A stretch of 64,000 bases of DNA from Mycobacterium sp. HUMS_12744610 (GCF_041206865.1 NZ_JBGEDP010000001.1:1612001-1676000), one strand, 5' to 3'; numbered from the stretch's first letter, positions 54,267-63,542 are shown. The notes: a model not told the origin generated them from the letters alone. Numbers and translations: made by a program.

Positions 54267-54289
54267 AGCCCCCCGCATCGCGGGGGGCT
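54267..54289 (-). terminator. Rho-independent terminator for the minus strand
   Basis: AGCCCCCCGC (54267-54276) and GCGGGGGGCT (54280-54289) form a perfect 10-bp stem over ATC. On the minus strand it is followed by TTCGTTTT, a proper T run. It therefore ends transcription arriving from the small minus-strand frames at 54312-54511, and may also stop the SDR transcript. Confidence 0.88.
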
Positions 54290-54311
54290 GACCCGGAGAA
54301 GACCTCCGGAT

Positions 54312-54374
54312 CTATCGACGGAACCACCGGGTGATAGCGGGTTCGGCCATCAAAAGCCGTGCGAGCACACTCAT
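54312..54374 (-). CDS. Possible micro-protein of 20 residues
   Basis: A 21-codon frame reading MSVLARLLMAEPAITRWFRR, five bases after the stop of the 43-residue gene and 22 bases before the terminator. It would be an amphipathic, positively charged peptide. No ribosome binding site stands out, apart from possible coupling to the upstream stop. The existence of a dedicated terminator supports a transcript here, but translation is uncertain. Confidence 0.3.
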   Translation of the reverse strand: MSVLARLLMAEPAITRWFRR

Positions 54375-54379
54375 GGAGG

Positions 54380-54511
54380 TCAGCTCGCCGTCGGGAGGGG
54401 GTGCCAGTCCTCGAACTGCTCCGAGGTCTCCCCTTCCACCAACATGTCGCCGTGGTAGAGGGCTTCGAAGTCGGCTTTGATGACGTCGGCACTCGAGTCG
54501 TCGATCCACAT
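54380..54511 (-). CDS. Small acidic protein of 43 residues
   Basis: From ATG 54511: MWIDDSSADVIKADFEALYH and so on to QFEDWHPLPTAS. It is strongly acidic, with ordered-looking amphipathic sequence and no membrane segment. There is no ribosome binding site, and a TTAAAC/CATACG stretch 15-30 bases upstream could drive a leaderless transcript, common in mycobacteria. The strong terminator downstream on this strand supports a real unit. Family unknown. A longer in-frame start at 54574 is possible. Confidence 0.5.
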   Translation of the reverse strand: MWIDDSSADVIKADFEALYHGDMLVEGETSEQFEDWHPLPTAS

Positions 54512-54811
54512 GACACAGAGCGTATGGGCCACGTTTAAGGAATCTTTGAGTCGCGATTCGGAAAATGGTGGCAATTTACCCGCGGGTAGGTTACTCGCGC
54601 GTCGAACCCCCGATCGTGCCGCCGACCGGCTTATTCGCTGCCCAGTTTTCTGGCCGGACTCTTAGGGCCGCGCCGGTTTGAAAACGACGCTGAACCCTTC
54701 GGTGCCCGTATCCGTCGATTACGTGAACAGCGTTGTTCGGCACATGTAAGTTGACCCTAAGCAAGGCCCATCGGGGTGGGCGCACGCGACCGGCTGGGGG
54801 AGAACGCCGAC

Positions 54812-57151
54812 ATGCTGCAACGAATCGCACGATTGGCCATCGCCGCGCCGCGCCGAATCATCGGGGCGGCGCTTCTGTTGTTCGTGGCCGCGGCGGTCTT
54901 CGGCATCCCCGTCGCCGAGAGCTTGTCGCCCGGCGGCTTCCAGGACCCAGGCGCGGAGTCGGCCCGCGCGATCAAGGTCTTGACCAGCAAGTTCGGGCAA
55001 AGCGGTCAGAAGATGCTGATCCTGGTGACCGCCCCCGCGGGCGCCCACAGCGAGCAGGCGCGGCGGGTTGCCACGGGCCTCGTCGCGGATCTGGAACGCT
55101 CGCCGCTGGTGTACAACGTGTCCTCGGCCTGGACCGCGCCCCCGCAGAGCGCCGCGGACATGGTCAGCACCGACGGTAAGTCGGGGTTGATCGTGGTCAA
55201 CCTCAAAGGCGGCGAGAACCACGTTCAGACCAACGCCCAGCAGCTGGCCGACGAATTCGTCCACGACCGCGACGGCGTGACCATGCTGGCCGGCGGCTCG
55301 GCGATGGAGTACGCCGAGATCAACAAGCAGAACCAAGACGACCTCCTGGTGATGGAGATGATCGCCCTGCCGTTGAGCTTCCTGGTGCTGGTCTGGGTGT
55401 TCGGCGGATTGCTGGCGGCGGCGTTGCCGATGGCCCTGGGCGCGCTGGCCGTCGTCGGGTCGATGTCGGTGTTGCGGCTGGTCACCTATACCACCGAGGT
55501 ATCCATCTTCGCGCTGAACCTGAGCACGGCGTTGGGTCTTGCTCTGGCCATCGACTACACGCTACTGATCGTCAGCCGGTACCGCGACGAGCTGGCCGAG
55601 GGCGCCGACCGGGACGAGGCGCTCATCCGGACCATGGCCACGTCCGGCCGCACGGTGCTGTTCTCCGCGGTCACCGTCGCGTTGTCGATGTCGGCGACGG
55701 TGGCGTTCCCCATGTACTTCCTCAAGTCGTTCGCCTATGCGGGGGTGGCCACCGTGGCCTTCGTCGCCACGTCGTCGATCGTGATAACCCCGGCTGCGAT
55801 CGCGCTGCTGGGCCCGCGCCTGGACGCGCTGGACGTGCGCGCGCTGCTGCGCCGGATCCTGCCCATGAGCAAGGGGAGCGCCGATCCGGCACGCAAGCCG
55901 GTCGAGCAGCTGTTCTGGTACCGCTCCAGCAAATTTGTGATGCGGCGCTGGGCGCCGATCGGCCTGGCCGTCATCGCGGTGCTGGTGCTGCTCGGCCTGC
56001 CGTTCGCCGGCGTGACGTGGGGATTCCCCGACGACCGGGTGCTGCCGCGGTCGGCGTCGGCCCATCAGGTCGGTGACCAGTTGCGTCACGACTTCGCCCA
56101 CGATTCCGCCGCGGCCGTGCCGATCGTCGTCCCCGATGCCCGTGGGCTCAGCCCCGAGGCCCTCGACACCTACGCCGCCGCCCTGTCGAAGGTCCCCGGC
56201 GTCTCGGGGGTGTCGGCGCCGGGCGGGTCGTTCGTGGCGGGCAACCGGGTGGGGCCGCCCGCCGCGGCGACCGGGGTGGAAGACGGCAGCGCCCTGTTGA
56301 CCGTGGACAGCAGCGTGCCGCTGTTCACCCGGGCCTCCGATACCCAGCTGAGGCGTTTGCACCAGGTCAGCGGGCCCGCCGGCCGGCCCGTCGAGATGGC
56401 CGGCGTCGCCCAGATCAACCGCGACAGCGTCGACGCGGTGACCGATCGGCTGCCGCTGGTCCTGGGCTTGATGGCCGTCGTCACCTTCGTTCTGCTGTTC
56501 CTGCTGACCGGCAGCGTGGTGCTGCCCGTCAAGGCGCTGATGTGCAACGTGTTGTCCCTGAGCGCGGCCTTCGGCGCGCTGGTGTGGATTTTCCAGGACG
56601 GCCACCTCGGTGCGTTGGGGACCACGCCGAGCGGGACGCTGGTGGCGAACATGCCGGTGCTGCTCTTCTGCATCGCGTTCGGCCTGTCCATGGATTACGA
56701 GGTGTTCCTGATGGCCCGGATCCGCGAGTACTGGGTGGCGTCCGGGGCCGCCCGGCAGGCCACGGCGTTGAACCCGGCCGAAGCCAACGCCCCGCATGGG
56801 TTAGCGTGGCGATCGTCGGTATTCGCGGTGCGGAAGGGTGACGCGCATGGCATCAGCTGGGGCAGCGGTCGACAACCCGTTCTTCGCCCGGATCTGGCCC
56901 TACATCGCCGCGCACGAGGTCGAGGCGATCAAGGCACTGCGCCGGGAGAATCTGGCGGGCCTGAGCGGCCGCGTGTTGGAGGTCGGCGCGGGCATCGGGA
57001 CGAACTTTCCGCACTACCCCGAGTCGGTCGACGAGGTGGTCGCCGTGGAGCCCGAGCAGCGGCTGACGGTCCAGGCCCGCGCCGCGGCGGACGTGGTACC
57101 GGTTCGGGTCGTGGTGCACGGCGACACCGTGGAGGCCTTCAGCGGCGGTGA
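54812..57151 (+). pseudogene. MmpL13-like RND lipid transporter lacking its C-terminal membrane bundle
   Basis: From ATG 54812 (MLQRIARLAIAAPRRIIG) the protein follows MmpL13 closely. It has one helix, a periplasmic loop, and the first membrane bundle with FALNLSTALGLALAIDYTLLIVSRYRDE (first part near 248). A second loop and the start of the second bundle follow (FCIAFGLSMDYEVFLMARIREYW near 625). Homology stops after VASGAARQA (about 56755). The last four to five helices and the tail, about 100 residues, are gone, replaced by read-through into the methyltransferase gene in another frame until 57151. The proton-relay Asp-Tyr pairs of both bundles remain, but the second bundle cannot fold. M. 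tuberculosis also has a damaged mmpL13 (split a/b). Confidence 0.8.
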
Positions 57152-57485
57152 ACCGTTCGACGCGGTGGTGTGCTCGCTGGTGTTGTGCTCGGTGGCCGAC
57201 CCCGGCGACGTGCTCCAACGCCTGCATTCGCTGCTGCGGCCGGGCGGCGAGCTGCGCTACCTCGAGCACGTGGCCAGCCGCGGGATGCGGGGGCGGCTGC
57301 AGCGGTTTGCCGACGCGACCGTGTGGCCGCGGCTGTTCGGCAACTGTCACACCCATCGCGACACCGAGCGCGAGATCGTCGCGGCCGGATTCGAGGTGCA
57401 AACCGCCCGGCGGGAGGAGACGCTGCCGGCCTGGGCGCCGTTGCCGGTGTCGGAGTTGGCGCTGGGCAGAGCACGCCGACCATGA
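56847..57485 (+). CDS. SAM-dependent class I methyltransferase
   Basis: The ATG at 56847 stands nine bases after GGAAGGG; GTG 56838 is an in-frame alternative. The 212 residues show motif I VLEVGAGIGTNF near 43-54, an acidic loop VEPEQR near 68, FDAVVCSLVLCSVAD (motif II) near 107 and LRPGGELRYLEHV near 133. It resembles phosphatidylethanolamine- or ubiquinone-type methyltransferases (UbiE/PMT). The methyl acceptor is unknown. The deletion that removed the mmpL13 end lies directly before it and may have changed its promoter. Position matches Rv1147. Confidence 0.88.
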   Translation: MASAGAAVDNPFFARIWPYIAAHEVEAIKALRRENLAGLSGRVLEVGAGIGTNFPHYPESVDEVVAVEPEQRLTVQARAAADVVPVRVVVHGDTVEAFSGGEPFDAVVCSLVLCSVADPGDVLQRLHSLLRPGGELRYLEHVASRGMRGRLQRFADATVWPRLFGNCHTHRDTEREIVAAGFEVQTARREETLPAWAPLPVSELALGRARRP

Positions 57486-57559
57486 CGCTCAATTTCTCGT
57501 CGCCGAGCCTGTGCTCAGCGCGGAGTTGGTGGCGGCGGCTTGGCGCCGTGACAAGGGAG

Positions 57560-58273
57560 CTAACCCAACAGCGCGGGCAGTCGCTGTAGCAGCTCGGGCA
57601 GCGCCTGGCTCGCCGTCTCGTGAATGCTGATCGTCGCGCTTGCCGACAGCGGGGTGACCTCGGGGTTGACCTCGACGACGGCCGTGCCGCGCGACAGCGC
57701 CAGATCGGCCAACCCGGCCGCCGGGTAGACGACGGCGGAGGTTCCCACCACCACCATCAGGTCGGCGGCCTCGGTGGCCTCGACGGCGCGCTGCCAGGGC
57801 GCGTCGGGCAGCTGCTCCCCGAACCACACGATGTCCGGTCTGATCAGACCGCCGCAGTGACACACCGGGGGTTCGACCTCCAGCGCCGGCTCGGGCATTT
57901 CGGGCAGCGCGCCGGCGTAGGCGATTCCGCACTGAGCGCAACGGAATTCGAAAAGGCTGCCGTGCAAATGGTGCACCGCTGTGCTTCCCGCCCGCTCGTG
58001 CAGGTCGTCGACGTTCTGGGTGATCACGCTGACCTCGGCGTAGTCCTGCCAGGCGGCGATGGCGCGGTGTCCGGCGTTGGGCTCGACGTTGGCCACCAGG
58101 TAGTGGCGCCACAGATACCAACCCCAGACCCGTTCGGGGTTGTCGCGCCAACCCTGGGCGCTGGACAGCTCGTAGGGGTCGAAGCGGGCCCAGAGACCGT
58201 TCTTGTCGTCGCGGAAGGTGGGCACGCCGCTCTCCGCGGAGATCCCCGCGCCGCTGAGCACCGTTACGCGCAT
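57560..58273 (-). CDS. cobB: NAD-dependent protein deacylase, sirtuin class III (CobB-like)
   Basis: Removes acyl groups from lysine using NAD. The 237-residue sirtuin core is complete: [15 protein letters not shown] at 8-22, [12 protein letters not shown] near 84, the catalytic His in HLHGSLFEF near 103, zinc-binding Cys pairs in [10 protein letters not shown] and PVCHCGG, and [14 protein letters not shown] near 185. The Tyr/Arg pair that selects succinyl- and malonyl-lysine in class III enzymes appears at WYLWRHYL (near 52). This suggests desuccinylase activity as well, which is inference. It diverges from the GntR gene by 38 bases. Confidence 0.93.
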   Translation of the reverse strand: MRVTVLSGAGISAESGVPTFRDDKNGLWARFDPYELSSAQGWRDNPERVWGWYLWRHYLVANVEPNAGHRAIAAWQDYAEVSVITQNVDDLHERAGSTAVHHLHGSLFEFRCAQCGIAYAGALPEMPEPALEVEPPVCHCGGLIRPDIVWFGEQLPDAPWQRAVEATEAADLMVVVGTSAVVYPAAGLADLALSRGTAVVEVNPEVTPLSASATISIHETASQALPELLQRLPALLG

Positions 58274-58311
58274 CCCCCCAACATAGTCGGCGCGGGGTGG
58301 ATACTGGGGGC

Positions 58312-58689
58312 GTGGAGCTGGCTGACTGGTTGCGGGTCGACGTGAAGGGGCGTAAGCCCCTGTTCGACCAGCTCAGAACGCAGGTGATCGACGGGGTCCG
58401 GGAAGGTGCGTTGCCGCCCGGCACCCGCCTGCCGACCGTCCGCGAGCTGGCCGGCCAACTCGGCGTGGCCGTGAACACGGTGGCCCGCGCCTACCGCGAG
58501 CTGGAGAGCGCGGCGATCGTCGAAACCCGCGGCCGCTTCGGCACTTTCATCGCCCGCTACGACCCGACGGACGCCGCGATGGCGGCCGCGGCGCGGGAGT
58601 ACGTCCAGGTGGCCAGGGGCCTGGGACTGGGCAAGAACGACGCGCTGCGCTACATCGAGGCCGTGCCCGAGGAACGGGACGCGCGCTAG
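58312..58689 (+). CDS. GntR-family regulator, short YtrA-type
   Basis: GTG 58312 gives 125 residues. The winged HTH spans 15-80 ([40 protein letters not shown]). The 45-residue tail is too small to bind a metabolite, as in the YtrA subgroup, and serves for dimerisation. Such regulators usually control transporter genes near them; here the divergent sirtuin gene shares the 38-base gap, so joint control is likely. Position matches Rv1152. Confidence 0.9.
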   Translation: MELADWLRVDVKGRKPLFDQLRTQVIDGVREGALPPGTRLPTVRELAGQLGVAVNTVARAYRELESAAIVETRGRFGTFIARYDPTDAAMAAAAREYVQVARGLGLGKNDALRYIEAVPEERDAR

Positions 58690-58713
58690 CGCTAGCGGCG
58701 GGCCTCCGTCCGC

Positions 58714-58984
58714 TCAGCGCAGCACCTTCGTCAGCGTGCGCAGGTTGCGGGTCGTGGTCGTCGACTTGTACCGCGCCTTTCCCATCGTCTTGCCGATCGT
58801 GCTGTTCAGGGTGGAGCCCTTGGGCACTCCGCGCCTCCGGCGCGTCCAGCAGTACGTTGCCGCTGGCCAGGATCGTGCACACGCCGGCGAATCCGGCGTC
58901 GGTCAAGGCGGCGGCCACGTCGGCCAGCTTGAGGTTGACGCCGCCGACGTTGACGCCGCGCAGGAAGGCCGCGTAGTGGGGCAT
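58714..58984 (-). pseudogene. DUF1697 protein remnant with an internal deletion
   Basis: The frame from ATG 58984 gives the normal family N-terminus (MPHYAAFLRGVNVGGVNLKL, then TILASGNVLLDAP). After PEAR (58835) the frame is wrong. A second frame supplies the normal C-terminus, GVPKGSTLNSTIGKTMGKAR and TTTRNLRTLTKVLR, to the stop at 58714. The middle, about 90 residues of a roughly 180-residue protein, has been deleted with a shift. The remnant fills the space between the GntR gene and the F420 enzyme gene. Confidence 0.8.
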
Positions 58985-59021
58985 GCCCCCATCGAACCAG
59001 GACCGCGTGCCCGCGACGTAG

Positions 59022-59474
<453 letters not shown>

Positions 59475-59522
59475 CCGCGCCGTCTACCGCTGCGGCGGCT
59501 GCGACGGGGCTAAGCTTCCGGT

Positions 59523-59738
59523 ATGGCTGAGTCGAGCTCTCCGCGAGAAGAAACGGCACCCACGGATGCGGCCTCGGGGGAGTCCGAGGACGAGAACAAG
59601 CGCAAGTTCCGCGAAGCCCTCGACCGCAAGATGGCCAAGGCGTCCGGCGGCTCCGCCCACAAAGACGGCGGCGGCAGGCAGCCGCGGACGCACGGGCCGG
59701 TGGAGAACCGTCGGGAGTTCCGTCGCAAGAGTGGCTGA
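59523..59738 (+). CDS. Small DUF5302 protein
   Basis: A 71-residue, very hydrophilic protein with an acidic first third (SSSPREETAPTDAASGESED) and a basic last part (RTHGPVENRREFRRKSG). The middle (ENKRKFREALDRKMAKASGG) is the conserved centre of the DUF5302 family of actinobacteria. It has no predicted membrane segment and is probably intrinsically disordered outside that helix. Function unknown. It closes the conserved backbone: the duplicated HhH-GPD fragment and insertion elements begin about 100 bases later. Confidence 0.83.
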   Translation: MAESSSPREETAPTDAASGESEDENKRKFREALDRKMAKASGGSAHKDGGGRQPRTHGPVENRREFRRKSG

Positions 59739-59838
59739 GTGCCGCTGAATACCGTTGAGCGGCATCCGTTCTGTGGTGTCGGGGGCGCTTTTGGGCTGCG
59801 CCGGGGCTTCTCCCCGGTTCTGGACCGCACGGGCGCCG

Positions 59839-59910
59839 AAACTGCACCTCGTCCAAGACCCGGCCGCCGTCGCGTTGCTGGTCGGCATGCTGCTCGACTA
59901 GCAGGTGCCG
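59839..59910 (+). pseudogene. 5' fragment of the HhH-GPD gene, duplicate with a stop
   Basis: The frame reads KLHLVQDPAAVALLVGMLLD, then TAG, then QVP. It matches the start of the intact gene at 63546-63638 with an in-frame loss of about ten residues and CAG changed to TAG. The stretch GTTGCTGGTCGGCATGCTGC and its flanks agree with 63605 onward at nearly every base. No start codon or ribosome binding site precedes it. Confidence 0.8.
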
Positions 59911-60362
59911 AATTGAGACGGTTCAGCTCTGGGGCGTTGTGAACAGGCTGATCGAAGGGTCGGCTTGGCCCGGTTTGCCGCGCAGGCTTCCCCGGGTGCT
60001 CGGGTGTCCGAAGTTCACTTGCGACGGGTCATTTTGATATGCCCAGTCCGCCACGATGGTGCGTTGGCTGAACTTCCAGCGGCCGTCGTGTTTGGTGTAC
60101 TTGTCCAGGTACCGGCCGCCGATGATGACGTCCACGTCGTTTTCGGGACCGGCGAAGGTGTGAAAAACCAGGCAGTAGATTTCGCCACGGGCTGTGTCTC
60201 CGTCGATCACGAAGTTCGTCGTGGTGATGTTGTGTTGAGACACAAGCACATACGGCTCCGCGGCCTGTAGTTGCGCGATGAACTCTTCGACGCCGCCGGT
60301 CGAGAACGACCCGTGAGAGTCGGTCGCGTCGGAGTGGTAGAGGCTGCGAAGCGTCTCATAGT

Positions 60363-60368
60363 CGGCGC
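60363..60368. repeat. Target-site duplication of the IS3 element (left copy)
   Basis: CGGCGC here recurs at 63342-63347. Removing one copy and the element restores the SnoaL reading frame exactly, which fixes the size at five to six bases. Confidence 0.7.
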
Positions 60369-60833
60369 CCTGTGTGACAGGGTTAAGTGAGACAGCAGCA
60401 GTAGCCAATCATCGCTACAGGGCGAGACAGGATCACCATTTTCCGTGACTATGACGATCGCATCCCTGGACGGGTGCAGTGATAATGACCAAGTGGACAA
60501 CGTGCCCGATCCAGGTGCTCGGGCGCGGCGGCGCACGTTCACCGCCGAGTACAAGGCCCGCATCCTCGACGAGTACGACGCGCTGTCGGTGGGCTCGTCG
60601 GAGCGTGGTGCGTTGCTGCGCCGTGAAGGCCTGTACAGCTCGCATATCGCCGAATGGCGAAAGGCCCGTGATGCCGGCGCTCGGGAGGGTTTGTCGGCGA
60701 AGGGCAAGCCGAAGCGCAGCGCTGAGCAGGTCGAGTTGGACAAGCTGCGGCGGCGCACCACGCAACTGCAGGCTGAGCTGGATCGGACCAAGCTAGCGCT
60801 GGAGATCACGGGAAAAGCACACGCGCTCTTGGA

Positions 60834-60841
60834 GATGCTCT
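60834..60841. repeat. Target-site duplication of the IS256 element (left copy)
   Basis: GATGCTCT at 60834-60841 recurs exactly at 62260-62267, immediately after the right end. Eight bases is the normal duplication for IS256-family elements. Confidence 0.93.
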
Positions 60842-62259
60842 GAGCCTGTCACGATTTCTGTGTAAGTCAGAGGTGATTTGACTACGAGTTGTATTCTAGC
60901 ACAATGGGATTCGCCCAGGGAATAGTCTGGCGAGTGTGTTGAGCGCCACAGTCCAGTTGTGCGTTCCAGTACCCGAATAGCCTCCTCTCTCGCTGGAGAT
61001 GTTGCGCAGCCCGAGGTACAGCAACTTCATCGCGGCGTCCTTGTCCGTGAAATGACCACGGTTCTTGGTGATCTTGCGCAACTGGAAGTTGATCGACTCG
61101 ATCGCATTGGTGGTGTAGACGATCTTGCGCAACTCCACCGGATAGTCCAGGAACGGAACGAATTCCCCCCAGGCGTTGTGCCACACGTCAATTGCACCCG
61201 GATATTGGGCGCCGAATTGCTGGTCGAACTCCTTGAGTGCGAGTTCGGCTCCATCGACGGTCGGCGCACTGTAGATCGCCCGCATCGCGGTGGCGACCTT
61301 CTTGCGGTCCTTATAAGACACGAAGCGCATCGCATTCCTAATGACGTGCACGACGCAGGTCTGCACCACGGTATCGGGATAGATCGAGCGGATCGCATCA
61401 GGCAGACCGGTCAGCCCGTCGCAGCAGGCGATGAGGATGTCGCGCACCCCGCGGTTGCGCAGGTCGATGACGACCTTCTGCCAGAACTTCGCCCCCTCGG
61501 AGTCCTGGATCCAGCAGCCCAAGGCGTGTTTGCGGCCCTCCAGATCCACGCCAATGGCCAAATAGGCGACCTTGGTGGTGATGACCCCGTTGTCGCCGAT
61601 CCGCAGCCGCAGCCCATCGATGTAGAGGATCGGGTAGACCTCATCGAGCGGGCGGGCCTGCCAGGCCTTGATCTCATCGACCACCACCTCGGTGATATTG
61701 GAGATCAACTCCCGCGACACCGACGCCCCATAGACCTCCTGCAGGTGGGCTTCGATATCGCGGGTGGTCATTCCCCGTGAATACAGCGACAACACCACCG
61801 AATTGATGTTGTTGAGCCGGCGGGTCTTCTTCGGCACAATCGCCGGCTCAAACGAGCCGTTGCGATCACGCGGCGCATCGATCTGCACCGGGCCGTTGAC
61901 GGTGGTCACCGTTTTCGGCGTGGTGCCGTTGCGCGAATTTCCCGATCCGCGTCCGGCCGGATCGCCGGCCTCATAGCCCAGATGGTGGGTTAGCTCCGCA
62001 TTCAGCGCCCGCTCCAGCACGGCCTTAGTCAGCTGGTTCAGCAAACCGTCCGCGCCGTCGATCGGGGTCCCGGTCTTCACCGCATCCTTAATCAACGAGT
62101 CCAGCGTCTCTTCGGTGAACATCTCGGCCAGCCGCCGCGCCGCGGTCGTCTCCTCAGCCGGCATCTGCATGGTCTTGGTCACAAAACACTCCTTCTGTCC
62201 GCCCAACGGCGGTCCGATGATGGACCACCCCGGACTTACACAGATGGAATGACACGCCC
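60842..62259 (-). mobile_element. IS256-family insertion sequence, intact
   Basis: 1418 bp with inverted terminal repeats of about 31 bases. The left end begins GAGCCTGTCACGATTTCTGT, and the inverted right end begins GGGCGTGTCATTCCATCTGT; both continue GTAAGTC. About 21 of 31 bases agree. The flanking 8-bp duplication is perfect, so the insertion is recent. It carries one complete transposase on the minus strand and sits within orfA of the IS3 element. Confidence 0.93.
60896..62182 (-). CDS. IS256-family transposase, complete
   Basis: GTG 62182 follows AAGGAG at the right distance and starts VTKTMQMPAEETTAARRLAE; an earlier in-frame start would lie outside the element. The 428 residues show a GSGNSRNGTTPKTV motif near 80 and the catalytic residues: Asp in YPILYIDGLRLRI near 166, Asp in DILIACCDGLTGL near 232, and Glu in TTNAIESINFQLRK near 338. 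The C-terminal helix ends with LFPGRIPLC 54 bases from the element end. No stops or shifts; probably active. Confidence 0.93.
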   Translation of the reverse strand: MTKTMQMPAEETTAARRLAEMFTEETLDSLIKDAVKTGTPIDGADGLLNQLTKAVLERALNAELTHHLGYEAGDPAGRGSGNSRNGTTPKTVTTVNGPVQIDAPRDRNGSFEPAIVPKKTRRLNNINSVVLSLYSRGMTTRDIEAHLQEVYGASVSRELISNITEVVVDEIKAWQARPLDEVYPILYIDGLRLRIGDNGVITTKVAYLAIGVDLEGRKHALGCWIQDSEGAKFWQKVVIDLRNRGVRDILIACCDGLTGLPDAIRSIYPDTVVQTCVVHVIRNAMRFVSYKDRKKVATAMRAIYSAPTVDGAELALKEFDQQFGAQYPGAIDVWHNAWGEFVPFLDYPVELRKIVYTTNAIESINFQLRKITKNRGHFTDKDAAMKLLYLGLRNISSERGGYSGTGTHNWTVALNTLARLFPGRIPLC

Positions 62260-62301
62260 GATGCTCTCCGAGAGCGCGGATTTCGAGCCGAAGTCCAAGC
62301 C

Positions 62302-63312
62302 GTGATCGGCGAGCACCTGCCCGACCTGGAGGCCGCAACCAGCACCAAACGGGCGTGCGAATTGCTGGGTGCATCGCGGGCCACGCTCCACCGCCACCGC
62401 AACCCACCACCACGGCCGGCACGGCGGGTGCGGCCCGAGCCACTGAATAAGCTCACCGAGGCCGAACGCCAGCAGATTCTGACGGTGCTGCGCTCAGAGC
62501 AGTACTGCGATCTGGCGCCGGCGCAGGTGTGGGCGCGACTGCTTGATGATGGTGTCTACCTGTGCTCGATTCGCACCATGTACCGGCTACTGGCCATTGC
62601 CGGGGAGAACCGCGAGCGGCGTCGCCAGCGCACCCATCCGGCGCGCAAGAAACCCGAGCTGATCGCTAACGCACCAAACCGGGTCTGGTCCTGGGGTATA
62701 ACGAAATTGCAAGGGCCACAACGGGGTATCTTCTATCAACTCTATGTGATTATCGACATCTTCTCGCGCTACGTCGTCGGCTGGATCATCGCAGAAGTTG
62801 AGGACGGTGAGTTGGCCAAAGCATTTATCGCCGACACCATGGCCCGTCACGGCATCGCCCGCGGCCAGTTGGCCTTGCACGCTGATCGCGGCACCTCGAT
62901 GACCTCCAAGCCGGTCGCCCAGTTGCTGATCGACCTGGGGGTGGACCGCAGCCACAGCCGCCCGCACGTGTCCAACGACAATCCCTACTCGGAGGCTAAT
63001 TTCAAGACCCTCAAGTACTGCCCGGCGTTCCCGGGCCGGTTCGGCTCGATCGAAGATGCCCGCGCCTTCTGCACGACATTCTTCGATTACTACAACCATG
63101 AGCATCGCCACAGCGGCGTGGGCCTACACACCGTTGCATCGGTGCACTACGGCACCGCAAACGAGATCCAGGCCCAACGTGCCGCCACGCTGGATGCGGC
63201 CTACGCCGCTAACCCCGCTAGATTCCGGCACCGGCGGCCCGCTCCACCGAAGCTGCCCACCGTCGCCTGGATCAACCAACCAACCCCGGAAGCACTCATC
63301 AAATCCGCGTAA
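62302..63312 (+). CDS. IS3-family orfB transposase with first catalytic Asp replaced by Gly
   Basis: GTG 62302 overlaps the orfA stop (GTGA), and 336 residues are complete. Residues 1-110 are a helical DNA-binding part, and the rve integrase core runs from about 125. Of the DDE triad, Asp195 (LHADRG) and Glu231 (NPYSEANFK) are present with the standard spacing of 35. The first Asp, expected in WSWDITKL, is Gly132 (WSWGITKL, codon GGT at 62695-62697). A GAT-to-GGT change explains it. The protein should be inactive in catalysis, so the element could only be moved in trans. Confidence 0.9.
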   Translation: MIGEHLPDLEAATSTKRACELLGASRATLHRHRNPPPRPARRVRPEPLNKLTEAERQQILTVLRSEQYCDLAPAQVWARLLDDGVYLCSIRTMYRLLAIAGENRERRRQRTHPARKKPELIANAPNRVWSWGITKLQGPQRGIFYQLYVIIDIFSRYVVGWIIAEVEDGELAKAFIADTMARHGIARGQLALHADRGTSMTSKPVAQLLIDLGVDRSHSRPHVSNDNPYSEANFKTLKYCPAFPGRFGSIEDARAFCTTFFDYYNHEHRHSGVGLHTVASVHYGTANEIQAQRAATLDAAYAANPARFRHRRPAPPKLPTVAWINQPTPEALIKSA

Positions 63313-63542
63313 GAAACTGTCTCACCGACCTTGACACGTTCCGGCGCGGTCGACGGCCCGGCAATAGGCAGTGACGAGCTGATGCAGTTCGTCCCGGTCC
63401 AGCATCTGTGCCAACGTGACCTCATCCACCACCACGCCACGATAACGCGACGGTTGTGCGCCGTTCTGGTGGTTGGTGCCGCAACTTTGGGCCATCGGTC
63501 TTAGGGTGTTCAACGGAAGGAAGTCACGAAAGGTCGTTGACA

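Larger units (their letters stand above)
60445..62305 (+). pseudogene. IS3-family orfA, split by the IS256 element
   Basis: The first part (60445-60841) starts at GTG 60445 or ATG 60451. It codes for the usual basic HTH (RTFTAEYKARILDEYDAL, then SSHIAEWRKARDAG) and leucine-zipper coil (QVELDKLRRRTTQLQAELDR) of IS3 OrfA. The rest, SESADFEPKSKP and the stop at 62303-62305, lies beyond the IS256 element. Restored, it would have about 144 residues, and its stop would overlap the orfB start (GTGA). In the split state the frame ends at a TGA created at the junction (60841-60843). Confidence 0.87.
60369..63341 (+). mobile_element. IS3-family insertion sequence, interrupted
   Basis: Ends contain GTGAGACAG inverted (left 60387-60395, right 63316-63324), within imperfect terminal repeats of roughly 25 bases. 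The outermost bases are uncertain. It carries orfA and orfB in the plus direction. Without the IS256 insert (1418 bp plus an 8-bp duplication) it would be about 1.55 kb. Both genes are damaged: orfA is split, and orfB has lost a catalytic Asp. Confidence 0.83.
59923..63435 (-). pseudogene. SnoaL-like protein gene split by nested insertion sequences
   Basis: The 5' part lies at 63435-63342 (DEVTLAQMLDRDELHQLVTA, then YCRAVDRA). The 3' part lies at 60368-59923, starting DYETLRSLYHSDATDSHGSF and ending in PSISLFTTPQS. Joined across the insertion they give a continuous SnoaL/NTF2-like cavity protein of about 180 residues, with the typical YCRAVDRxDYETLRSLYHSDA segment. A 3-kb IS3/IS256 composite sits in the codons between DRA and DYE. 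SnoaL-like proteins include hydratases and ketosteroid-isomerase relatives. The 3' part retains an in-frame ATG (60408) inside the IS end and could be mis-annotated as a whole gene. Confidence 0.85.
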
